NCBI GenBank assembly: GCA_009778265.1
Contig: WRKA01000177.1
Location: forward strand, 1 to 22,475
Source of the DNA: Methanomassiliicoccaceae archaeon
Lineage (GTDB): Archaea > Thermoplasmatota > Thermoplasmata > Methanomassiliicoccales > Methanomethylophilaceae
Reading direction: 5' to 3'
Length of the DNA stretch: 22,475 bases
The notes under the pieces were generated by a model. That model saw only the letters and a program-made list of their open reading frames with translations. It was not told the origin of the DNA and did no database searches. This document shows, piece after piece, positions 1-7,458 of the stretch (within the stretch, counting starts at the first letter, position 1; each line of letters begins with the position of its first letter). The translations under genes were made by a program, and so were the position numbers.

Positions 1-17
1 AGAAAAAGAAATAAAGT

Positions 18-40
18 GGAGGAGGGGGGGTACCTCCTCC
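18..40 (-). terminator. Hairpin terminator of the large propeller gene
   Basis: A perfect 8-bp stem (GGAGGAGG at 18-25 pairing with CCTCCTCC at 33-40) with a 7-nt loop lies 9 bases beyond the stop of the minus-strand surface-protein gene. Read on the minus strand it is followed by a T-rich tract (complement of 1-17). The position and shape fit an intrinsic terminator; the assignment is inference from structure only. Confidence 0.6.
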
Positions 41-48
41 TTTTCCGA

Positions 49-3000
49 TCAGAGCCTGACACGAGATATCAGGAAACTGATGAGCACTATGACGATGACC
101 GCCGCTACGGTGGCCCCGATCACGAGACGATTAACGATACCGCCCGTGCCCGGATGACCCGGATCGCAGGGTTCGGAGGCCGCCGCCGATATGACGATGG
201 TCACCTCTTCGTTCGCGTTAATGCCTGTGAGGACCGTCTTGTATCCATGATCGTCGGTCAGAACCACCGTAACGGGTTCGCCGTTGACCGTTACGACGGG
301 GGCCGTGGAGCCTGAGACAAGATAGAAGACCAGGGTGTATGTGAACTCTCCCGCATCGTCATCGTATTCCAGTTCTCCTTCGCTCGCACTCAGGAGGCTG
401 CCGGCGTCATCGATGATGATGACCGGGCAGAAGCAGGGTATGCAATCGCAATTTGCTTCCGAGCAGCATACGATCTCTATGCATCCGCCGCATACGTCAC
501 AGCGTTCGCACTCACAGACACTGACAACGATCTCCGTTGCCGTGACCCTGATCACGATATCGTCCACGATGCCTGCTATCACAGCGGTATACTTTCCGTC
601 CGCGTCCGGTCCCTGAAGATCGTATGTCAGACTGTCGTCACCGGTTATGATGACATCTATCGGTACTCCGAAACCTTCGCTCAGCACGAAGGTCAGCGTA
701 TAGATGTAGCCGTCGGTTCCATCGGCGAGATAGCCGGCCATGTCCTCGACCCCTATCGAGCCTTCGATGTCCAATGTCACCGGTCCCGTTATCTCCAGAT
801 AGATCGCGCCGTCGAACTGATATCCGTCAATTCCGATGGTTATGTCCAGCGCACCTTCGAATTCGCTCAGCCCTGTCAGCGTCACCTTGTACAGATAGGC
901 ATGGACCGGGTACTCCGTCTCCTCGTATGCTTTTTGTCCCAGGATCCCTTTCTCAACGATTTCGACGGTCGAGCTGTAATACCTGAAAGAAGTGTCGAGT
1001 TCCTCGATCATCTCGATCGTTGCGCTCACGGCCGTTCCGTCGCTCAAAGTGACCGATATGTCGTCCGGCATAAGTCCTACGGACCTGACGTCGAACGATA
1101 CCTCTTCTTTCAGCTTCATCGATACCGTCTCCGGGATGTCCGCGGTTATTTCCGCCGGGTCACCCAAACGCCATATCTGGCATCCGGTGAACGGGTTGGC
1201 CGTAAAGATCAGAAGTCCGTAGTTCTCGGTCGGCAATATCACGCGTCCTCCGTAGTTGTTCGGGTCTCCGAGACCGTTCACCGTGTACGGATAGAAGTTC
1301 ACGCCGTCGTCCGAATAGAACAGATCGAAACCCGCGGGGTCCGATCTGTCCGTGAGGAAGAATGCGGTCGTGGACAGAGCAGACAATGTGTCGGTCAGCG
1401 CCGCTTTTAATTCGGGCGCCGTTGCGGCTATCGCTTCGAACAGTCCGCATATCGAGTCGCGCAGATCGGAGATCGGGGCGCAGATCTCGCCGACCGCTTC
1501 CTCCATCACATCCACTATATCATAGGCCAGCTGTTCGAGGATCCCGCGCATTTCGTACAGGGTGTTCATACCGTCTATGTCGAGGGCCTTTATGTCTTCC
1601 GTAGCTTTGTCCAAAAGCACGGAGATGTCATCCAATGCCGTTGCCAGATCGCTTTCGGACAAGATCTGTATGACGGCCGAAAGATTATCTCTGACATCTG
1701 TTATCTTAGAAAGGATGTTCGTTACGTTCTCCATTCCGTAGGTCTGGGCGAACGTGAGCGCGAGCATCGCCGGAAGCATCGAACGGAAAACACCTACGTC
1801 CCATGTGCTTGCATAGAGCCTTCCGTTATACTCCGCCATATACCAGACGTACAGATTCGACGACGGGTTCTTCTCGTTGTCGCCGGGGTAGAATCCGGCG
1901 CGCATGTTGCCGCCGGCGGACGGAACGACCGTCCCGTTCTTATCCTTCGCTATGTTCTCGCCCACGAAGTCGCCCACGACAACTTCCCACTCATCGTCCG
2001 CATTAAAACGGTATATCGTCGCCGGGACGTAGAGATCGTTGAACGCCATATCCAAGTTGCCAGCCGCGGCCTGTGCTAAGAATACCGGCCCGTTGGCGAA
2101 TGTGGTCACATACACATAACCGTTGAACAGGAAAGGAGATGCGGCGACGTGTCCGCCTATCCCGAGACCCGCCGGATATTGTGCCTCTTCCTTTTCTCCG
2201 ACTATCTGTTTGGCCGTCCATTCACCGTCAGCCTCCGTCAGCTTGAACACGGTGAATCCGGTTCCCGTGATAAAAGCATACAGACTGCCGTCGTAGACAA
2301 TGATGTCCCATATGTTGGTCCCCTGCGGGTTACTGTTCATCTTTCCCAGGTCCGCCACCAGGTCCCAGCCGGTGGAGTAGACCGCGCCCGGAGTGGCATT
2401 GTTGGTCGGGGTCATGTTCACAAGACCGGTACCGTCGGTGGAGTAGATCCTGCCGTCATAGATACCGAGATAGAGCCTGCCGTCATAAACGAAGGCCGAG
2501 CGGTAGCATTCCATAGCCAGATTTGCCAGTGTCATCGCCGGAAGACGCGCCCAATGCACCACTTCCGGTTCACTTACTCCCGGTTCGAAATCAGAAGAGA
2601 AACGGAAAACGGCGGAATATTGGTAGCCCGGCAACGGATTACGGTTGGTAAGTCCTGCGAAGGCGTAAAGGTCGCCGTTGAAGACCACCATCTTTCTGTA
2701 TCCGCTGAACGCGGGATTTTCGTATACAAGTTCCCATACCGCATTTGGATCGTTAAGATTGTAGCGATAGATCTTCGCTGCCTTGTCGTCGCTCTGATGC
2801 GGTATCCCTGAAATGTCATATATCATATTGAAGTCGAAGTCGGACGTTCCCAGCTGCAGTTCCGCAGCTGAAAGTATCGCGCCTCCGAGATCGCGGTTGG
2901 TGCCCACCCAAAGGTAATCGCCGTCATCCTGCTGGAATACGGCGCCGCACCATGCGTAGCTGTTGTGTAGACCGACATCCGGATCTGTGTCGATACCGTC

Positions 3001-3135
3001 TATCGGTCCTGCATTCGTCAGACGCTCTGCGGCGGAAACGTTCGCCGCAGGCATCAGTACCGTGGTAAGCATTATTGCGGCCGATATCGTTGCTATCAGC
3101 CACCGTTTTGACTTATTTTTGACCTCCCCTGTCAT
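49..3135 (-). CDS. Giant secreted, membrane-anchored beta-propeller-like surface protein with Cys-rich linker
   Basis: The 1028-residue product looks like a cell-surface protein; its ligand or activity is unknown. Residues 1-36 form a signal peptide (basic start, hydrophobic core, ANVSAAE end). Residues ~40-455 contain repeated strands such as VVFNGDLYAFAG, FVYDGRLYLGIYDG, IVYDGSLYAFITG and AEYNGRLYAST, typical of a Kelch-like or WD-like propeller. A mostly helical block (~455-592) follows, then a further blade-like piece (~595-657) ending in CQIWRLGD, so the helices appear inserted within the propeller. Residues ~660-985 are beta-rich. Two related repeats (~800-870 and ~920-985, both with a YTL-F-L core) flank a segment with 11 cysteines in residues 874-903. 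A transmembrane helix (~1003-1024) with a short basic tail ends the protein. The ATG start at 3135 follows GGTGAG and a TATA box near 3171. No homologue is recognised by name. Confidence 0.8.
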   Translation of the reverse strand: MTGEVKNKSKRWLIATISAAIMLTTVLMPAANVSAAERLTNAGPIDGIDTDPDVGLHNSYAWCGAVFQQDDGDYLWVGTNRDLGGAILSAAELQLGTSDFDFNMIYDISGIPHQSDDKAAKIYRYNLNDPNAVWELVYENPAFSGYRKMVVFNGDLYAFAGLTNRNPLPGYQYSAVFRFSSDFEPGVSEPEVVHWARLPAMTLANLAMECYRSAFVYDGRLYLGIYDGRIYSTDGTGLVNMTPTNNATPGAVYSTGWDLVADLGKMNSNPQGTNIWDIIVYDGSLYAFITGTGFTVFKLTEADGEWTAKQIVGEKEEAQYPAGLGIGGHVAASPFLFNGYVYVTTFANGPVFLAQAAAGNLDMAFNDLYVPATIYRFNADDEWEVVVGDFVGENIAKDKNGTVVPSAGGNMRAGFYPGDNEKNPSSNLYVWYMAEYNGRLYASTWDVGVFRSMLPAMLALTFAQTYGMENVTNILSKITDVRDNLSAVIQILSESDLATALDDISVLLDKATEDIKALDIDGMNTLYEMRGILEQLAYDIVDVMEEAVGEICAPISDLRDSICGLFEAIAATAPELKAALTDTLSALSTTAFFLTDRSDPAGFDLFYSDDGVNFYPYTVNGLGDPNNYGGRVILPTENYGLLIFTANPFTGCQIWRLGDPAEITADIPETVSMKLKEEVSFDVRSVGLMPDDISVTLSDGTAVSATIEMIEELDTSFRYYSSTVEIVEKGILGQKAYEETEYPVHAYLYKVTLTGLSEFEGALDITIGIDGYQFDGAIYLEITGPVTLDIEGSIGVEDMAGYLADGTDGYIYTLTFVLSEGFGVPIDVIITGDDSLTYDLQGPDADGKYTAVIAGIVDDIVIRVTATEIVVSVCECERCDVCGGCIEIVCCSEANCDCIPCFCPVIIIDDAGSLLSASEGELEYDDDAGEFTYTLVFYLVSGSTAPVVTVNGEPVTVVLTDDHGYKTVLTGINANEEVTIVISAAASEPCDPGHPGTGGIVNRLVIGATVAAVIVIVLISFLISRVRL

Positions 3136-3166
3136 TGTCTCACCGGGGTTGATAATAGATGGAATT

Positions 3167-3175
3167 AGTATATTA
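3167..3175 (-). promoter_or_regulatory. TATA box for the propeller protein
   Basis: On the minus strand TAATATACT lies about 36 nt upstream of the ATG at 3135. That would start transcription about 11 nt ahead of the start codon, leaving room for the GGTGAG ribosome binding site at 3139-3144. Spacing fits archaeal promoters; no experimental support. Confidence 0.45.
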
Positions 3176-3265
3176 GCATTCTCAAAAGATAATCAGTATA
3201 TCGCGTCTATTTTTCGTGTAACGAGGTCCGGCCGGAGGGTTCTCGAAAGATTGTCTGGCTATGTA

Positions 3266-4399
3266 TCATTTACGGCGTTTCGTCCTTATGACCTCATCAT
3301 ACAGCGAAAGATATGCGTCCACCGACCCGGGTATCGAGAATCCCTCGGCGGTCGTTCTCGCGTTCCCGCTTACGGACCGCCCCTCGGAGAGACATCTTTT
3401 TACCGTTTCGGCGCACCCTTCCGGCGTACCGTCGTAAAGATATCCGTTCTCGCCGTCCCTGATGTAATCGACGAACGCTCTCGCGTTCGGACATATCACG
3501 GGAAGGCCGCACGCCATCGCGTTCATTATCGCCAGACACTGCGCTTCATATGTCGACGACGATATTCCGATATCTGCTGCGGCGTAATGCAAGGGTAATT
3601 CGTCATCGCTCACGAAACCGGTGAATATTATTCTCTCTTCCACTCCGAGCGACCTTGCCAGATCTTTAAGTTCCGGTCCCAGTTCCCCTCTCCCCACAAG
3701 CATCAGGACGATGTCCTCGTCCAGCGCGGCAAGCGCTTTGATCATCACCTCTATCTTCTTTTCCGGAGATAGACGGCCGACGTGTATCATCACTCTCTTA
3801 TCTTTGATCCCGTATCTTTCTTTTACCGCCGTCCCGTCGATACCAGGCACGAATTTCTTTGTGTCTATGCCCGTCGGTATTATACGAATATCGGCACTAA
3901 CACCGTTACCGATCAGTTCCTTCGCTATCGACGGGGTCTGCGCGACGGTCACACTGGCTCTCTTGAAGATATTCCGGAAGTACGACCACACGAGATTGAA
4001 CGACAGGTCCGTGTCGAACGGCGAATACGAATCGATGAAATCCCACACCGGCGTATGGAACGTCAGAACGACCGGGATGTTCAGAAGTTTACCGAAGGTG
4101 ATCCCGCGGATGGCCATGAACGCGAAACCGTGCACATTGATCACGTCGACGTTCTCCTCTTTCAGCTTGAATATCGCGTCCGACGGGAATATCGGAAGAT
4201 AATAGCCGCTTGTGAACCCTTTCAGATCTTTCGCCGGGATGTAATGGACACCGTCCATCCTGTCCTCTTTCCCCGGGTCCGGGGCGATCAGCAATACCTC
4301 GTGACCGCGTTCTTTCAGCTCCTTTCTGAGGATGTCGATCGCGTCGACCACGCCGTCCTTTACCGGATAGTGAGAATCGACGAGCATCGCTACTTTCAT
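3266..4399 (-). CDS. GT4-family (group 1) glycosyltransferase
   Basis: This 377-residue protein is a retaining GT-B glycosyltransferase, expected to move a sugar from a nucleotide-sugar donor to a lipid, glycan or protein acceptor at the inner membrane face. The N-terminal Rossmann half begins MKVAMLVDSHYPVKDG. The C-terminal half has HVGRLSPEKK, LMLVGRGELGPELK, IIFTGFVSDDELP and MACGLPVICPN, all typical of GT4. The usual E-x7-E donor motif reads YEAQCLAIMN: Glu285 is present but the second position is Asn293. The ATG at 4399 is chosen because AGGTG lies 5 nt upstream and the protein then begins with the first family strand; longer in-frame starts add a poorly conserved Cys/His-rich leader. 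It is on the same strand as the large surface protein downstream, so a role in surface glycosylation is possible but unproven. Donor and acceptor cannot be told. Confidence 0.9.
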   Translation of the reverse strand: MKVAMLVDSHYPVKDGVVDAIDILRKELKERGHEVLLIAPDPGKEDRMDGVHYIPAKDLKGFTSGYYLPIFPSDAIFKLKEENVDVINVHGFAFMAIRGITFGKLLNIPVVLTFHTPVWDFIDSYSPFDTDLSFNLVWSYFRNIFKRASVTVAQTPSIAKELIGNGVSADIRIIPTGIDTKKFVPGIDGTAVKERYGIKDKRVMIHVGRLSPEKKIEVMIKALAALDEDIVLMLVGRGELGPELKDLARSLGVEERIIFTGFVSDDELPLHYAAADIGISSSTYEAQCLAIMNAMACGLPVICPNARAFVDYIRDGENGYLYDGTPEGCAETVKRCLSEGRSVSGNARTTAEGFSIPGSVDAYLSLYDEVIRTKRRK

Positions 4400-4476
4400 T
4401 GTGCACCTGCAATGATGATGACGGGAACAGATTAATGTCTTCCGCCCGGGCGGCGGCAGCATATCCAAACAAAATG

Positions 4477-4504
4477 TAATATAATTAATATATTAATTAT
4501 ATTA
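4477..4504. repeat. 28-bp perfect AT-only palindrome upstream of the glycosyltransferase
   Basis: The bases 4477-4504 read identically on both strands and contain only A and T (centre between 4490 and 4491, core ATTAATATATTAAT). It sits 78 bp upstream of the glycosyltransferase start and 43 bp beyond the TatD-like stop. It could be a dimeric operator, a cruciform-prone or easily melted promoter element, or a TATA region read in both directions. Which of these applies cannot be told from sequence. Confidence 0.7.
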
Positions 4505-4546
4505 ATTCAATCCGGAATTGTGTGCCGAAATCAAAAGACACGGCCG

Positions 4547-5383
4547 TCATCTGCCGTACATCCTTTTCGGGATGTCGTCGCCGATCTTCCATGCCGTCTC
4601 CGCGGACATTTCGCCGTTCGACAGCATCGCGTGCACCCTCTTCGGCACGGTGTTCACGCTCATGACCGCCCCCGGTCTTTCGGGATCGTCTATGTAATCC
4701 GTTTCCAGCATGAATCTGCTGCCTTTGGACAGCGCCTCGCGCACAGACCTCTTGGACGCGGGTATCGAGGGCATGACCCCGTACGTCTCATCATCTCTCA
4801 CCAGCGGCGGAGAAAAATGTTTTATCACCATCCCCGGGTCCAGGGACGCGGACCTCGCCATCTCCGACAGTTCTTTCATCAGTTCCGGGGAACCCGATTC
4901 GCAGTGTATTATCACCGGGCATCCGTTCTCGGACGCCAATTCCATCCCGTGAAGAAGGATGCGGTTGGACGATCCCATTATGTCCGCGGGAGCGTCGAAA
5001 TGCGGTCTTCCGATCTCTCCGATCGCGTTCGCCTTCCCCGAAGCGACAAGACCGGCGGCGATATCCATACCGGAGATCATGATCTTTTCCGCTTTGTCCG
5101 GTCCGAATCTCTCCGTCAGCGGTAAAAGCAATACGGGATACGGACCGACGGCCACGTTTATCTTCAGTTCCGTGGAGGACCTCGCCCTCTCGGCCATTGA
5201 CAGCGTTATCTGATACGATCTCAGAAAATCATCCGCTTCCGATATCACCACTTCATCGTACGGTAACGTGACCAGGGTCAGACCGGTACCTCCCGCGCTC
5301 TCAAAATCCTTAAGCGCATCGATATTGCGGCCCTTGGGACTCAGGTGGATGTGATTGTCGTATATCGGTATGTTCTCCGTCAC
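4547..5383 (-). CDS. TatD-like metal-dependent hydrolase
   Basis: This 278-residue protein belongs to the TatD branch of the amidohydrolase superfamily (TIM barrel with two metals); relatives include TatD-type deoxyribonucleases. The metal-binding positions appear in order: DNHIHL (His11, His13), GEIGRPHF (Glu123), VIIHCESG (His160), VIKHFSPP (His189) and LETDYIDDP (Asp229). Length and motif spacing fit the archaeal TatD-related group. The start is a GTG at 5383; no in-frame ATG precedes it. AGGTG is present but only 2 nt away, and a TATA-like element lies 26 nt upstream, so the transcript may be leaderless. It is divergent from the primase gene. DNase activity is a family-level guess; the natural substrate of this archaeal group is not established. 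Confidence 0.88.
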   Translation of the reverse strand: MTENIPIYDNHIHLSPKGRNIDALKDFESAGGTGLTLVTLPYDEVVISEADDFLRSYQITLSMAERARSSTELKINVAVGPYPVLLLPLTERFGPDKAEKIMISGMDIAAGLVASGKANAIGEIGRPHFDAPADIMGSSNRILLHGMELASENGCPVIIHCESGSPELMKELSEMARSASLDPGMVIKHFSPPLVRDDETYGVMPSIPASKRSVREALSKGSRFMLETDYIDDPERPGAVMSVNTVPKRVHAMLSNGEMSAETAWKIGDDIPKRMYGR

Positions 5384-5403
5384 ATCACCTTAGAACACGG
5401 ACA

Positions 5404-5413
5404 ATGTAATTAT
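5404..5413. promoter_or_regulatory. Shared divergent TATA element between tatD-like gene and priS
   Basis: The AT core TGTAATTATA reads as a TATA-like box on both strands. Its centre lies about 26 nt from the GTG of the hydrolase (minus) and about 29 nt from the ATG of priS (plus), the distance expected for leaderless archaeal transcripts both ways. The whole intergenic region is only 54 bp, so both promoters must lie here. Confidence 0.5.
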
Positions 5414-5437
5414 AGGTTGTTTGTCACTACGCAAACG

Positions 5438-6655
5438 ATGGATCAGAATTCCAGGTTCATGCTGAAAGCTTTCAGAAGATATTACAAGAACAACGCCCCC
5501 GTGATGCCGGAACGCTTCGGAAGACGGGAGTTCGGGTTCATGTTCTTCGACCGGGACTTCGTCCAGAGACATCTGAGCTTCACCAGAACGGACGATATCA
5601 GAAAATTTCTGATAGGGCAGGTTCCTTCCCATTGTTATTATTCCACCGCTTATTACCGCGAGCCCGCGGCGCCGACGATGGAAGAGAAGAAATGGCTGGG
5701 CGCCGATCTGATATTCGACCTTGACGCCGATCACCTTGCGGGCGCGGAAAAGATGTCATACTCCGAGATGCTGGAGCAGATCAAAAAAGAAATGATGAAC
5801 CTTGTGGATTCGTTCATATGCGGAGATCTCGGATTCGATGAGAAAGAGGTGAGTATAGTATTCTCCGGCGGAAGGGGATATCACGCTCACGTGTCGTCAC
5901 CGAAAGTTCTGACGCTGGGCTCCCCGGAACGGAGGGAGATAGTCGATTACGTCACATCGAAAGGACTGGACGCCGACTGGGCGTTCCCCGAGAAGGTGAC
6001 GGTCACGTCGGTGGCCAACGTGGGCGGTAAGAAACATGCGAACACGGTGACCGACCGTCTGATACCGGGCGCGGACTCCGGGGGATGGAGAAGAAGGATG
6101 AGGAACGGACTGTCGTCGGTGACCGACGACATCGTTACGATGAACGTCAAAGAACTGAAGAAAAAATATCCGAGCATCTCGAAGACGCTGGATAAGACGC
6201 TCATCAACGTACAGAATGATGTCACGTCATCCAAAAATTCACTTTTCCAAAGGAACACCATGGCCGTGCTCACGAAAAAGAGCCAGGAGATACTTCTCAG
6301 GATAATGACCGATGACGTGGTCCCGTTAATGGCGGGGGAGGTGGACGAACCTGTGACCGCCGACGTGAAAAGACTGATACGTCTTCCCGGTTCGGTGCAC
6401 GGGAAGAGCGGATTGCGCGTCACGCCGCTCTCCCGTGAAGCGCTGACGGGATTCGATCCGCTGAGGGATGCCGTGCCGAAAGAATATTCCTCCGATCCCG
6501 TGAAGATAACGATGAGACGGGACTCCGAGATAACGATACTAGGAGAACGTCTGCGGCTGAAAGGAGAAACGGAGGTTCCCGAATACGCCGCCGTTTTCCT
6601 CGTTGGAAGGAAAATGGCCGATATCGGACACGGCCCGCAGGCCAACGACCTTTGA
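5438..6655 (+). CDS. priS: DNA primase small (catalytic) subunit PriS
   Basis: PriS makes the primers for replication, working with PriL at the fork. From the chosen start the protein is 405 residues. It shows the catalytic carboxylates in LIFDLDADH (Asp94, Asp96), the SGGRGYHAHV nucleotide-binding motif (residues ~143-152), and the C-terminal RLIRLPGSVHGKSGLRV block carrying the conserved arginine and HGK motif. All active-site motifs look intact. The ATG at 5438 (MDQNSRFMLKAFRRYYKN) is preferred over upstream in-frame codons because the longer leader would overlap the divergent gene and is not family-like, and because a TATA element sits at leaderless distance. A start at 5459 (MLKAFRRYYKN) is also possible. 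PriL is not in the window. The gene ends just before the relics of dinD, which point the opposite way. Confidence 0.95.
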   Translation: MDQNSRFMLKAFRRYYKNNAPVMPERFGRREFGFMFFDRDFVQRHLSFTRTDDIRKFLIGQVPSHCYYSTAYYREPAAPTMEEKKWLGADLIFDLDADHLAGAEKMSYSEMLEQIKKEMMNLVDSFICGDLGFDEKEVSIVFSGGRGYHAHVSSPKVLTLGSPERREIVDYVTSKGLDADWAFPEKVTVTSVANVGGKKHANTVTDRLIPGADSGGWRRRMRNGLSSVTDDIVTMNVKELKKKYPSISKTLDKTLINVQNDVTSSKNSLFQRNTMAVLTKKSQEILLRIMTDDVVPLMAGEVDEPVTADVKRLIRLPGSVHGKSGLRVTPLSREALTGFDPLRDAVPKEYSSDPVKITMRRDSEITILGERLRLKGETEVPEYAAVFLVGRKMADIGHGPQANDL

Positions 6656-6680
6656 GCGCGGGTCTGTTCTCGGTCTGTTG

Positions 6681-7394
6681 TTATTCGTCAAGCATCAGCT
6701 TCTTTTTCTTCTTCAATTGTTCGATCTGTTCCCGCGCTGTCTGATCCGTACTCTTTTCGGGAGCGGGCTGATCTTCCGGTAACGTTCCGCCTGCCCGTGC
6801 GATCGCCCCCTCTCACCTCTTGGCCGACGATGTTATGCGCATGGGTCGCACCGTCCTTGGTCGATATCTTCTCTTTTATCCGGCGTTCTGAAATTGAGCG
6901 TATTCCTTTTCTGTTATAACTCCGGCCCTATGCGCTGTTTCCGCGAGCATCTGGTTCCATTGTTTTATGTCGCCGCGTATCACAAGCCGCTTGTTATCCT
7001 CATCCAGCTGTTCGAAATAGTCCTGCGTTTCCTGTCTGTGTGTCTGTATCGCGAAGTATGTTTGCCCCAACGCGATCGCTTCCTTTCGCGGGTCGCCGTT
7101 CTGAACTACAAGATAACAAGCATAGCGGGAAAGTTTGTAATCAGGTATTGTCCTCGACTTTGCTTTGGACGACATGGCGACCGTTTTGTTGACCTCAACA
7201 AATTGGTCATTGATGTCGAATCCGCTGTTCTTGCAGGCTATTATGGCCCTGTCGATCACTTTTGAAAAATTACGCCATTCTGTGTATTCGAGAACGGGAG
7301 CGAGTTCCCTCGCAAACCAATATTCGATATCGTTCTTATCACGGTGTTTGATGTCCTCAAACCCCTTGTATTCCTTTGCTTGTAGATCGCTCAT
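6681..7394 (-). pseudogene. dinD: dinD-like gene, broken by an internal deletion and a frameshift
   Basis: The intact part (7394-6876, 172 residues) matches the N-terminal region of the DinD (DNA damage-inducible protein D) family, with LSRYACYLVVQNGDP, GQTYFAIQTHRQE and EYAQFQNAG. The family then continues with a conserved YQGLYGG segment, which is missing here: a stop follows directly. Downstream on the same strand the family's C-terminus resumes in another frame (6879-6811: EKISTKDGATHAHNIVGQEV), then shifts again at a run of five G/C bases (6806-6810) and runs to a stop at 6681 (IARAGGTLPEDQPAPEKST, then a Lys-rich tail). At least two lesions are therefore present: loss of roughly 40-50 codons with a frame change, and a one-base indel. 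The start has GGAGATG 5 nt upstream and a TATA box. A truncated protein could still be made; the family's biochemical function is poorly known. Confidence 0.85.
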
Positions 7395-7427
7395 GTCCCA
7401 TCTCCGTTACGCGGAACTCCTTGCACG

Positions 7428-7436
7428 GATATAAAC
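7428..7436 (-). promoter_or_regulatory. TATA box of the dinD relic
   Basis: TTTATATCC on the minus strand is centred about 38 nt upstream of the dinD ATG, giving a predicted short leader with the GGAG ribosome binding site. It suggests the locus had its own promoter and is not only read through from the radical SAM gene. Confidence 0.45.
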
Positions 7437-7458
7437 AACCCTTTTCTCTGGGTCATGT

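Noticed and set aside
26..32. G-run at the left edge as a G-quadruplex
   Set aside because: It is the loop of a perfect 8-bp hairpin directly after a stop codon, so a terminator explains it better.
2149..2811. Plus-strand frame of 220 codons inside the large propeller gene
   Set aside because: The minus-strand protein has a signal peptide, repeats and membrane anchor; the antisense frame has none and is rich in residues typical of shadow frames.
6656..6875. Gap after priS considered as a possible small RNA or a new small gene
   Set aside because: Its minus strand reads as the displaced C-terminus of DinD in two frames, which explains the sequence.
6681..7394. dinD as evidence for a prophage or mobile island
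   Set aside because: No integrase, att-like repeats, transposase or phage structural genes are present; neighbours are ordinary chromosomal genes.
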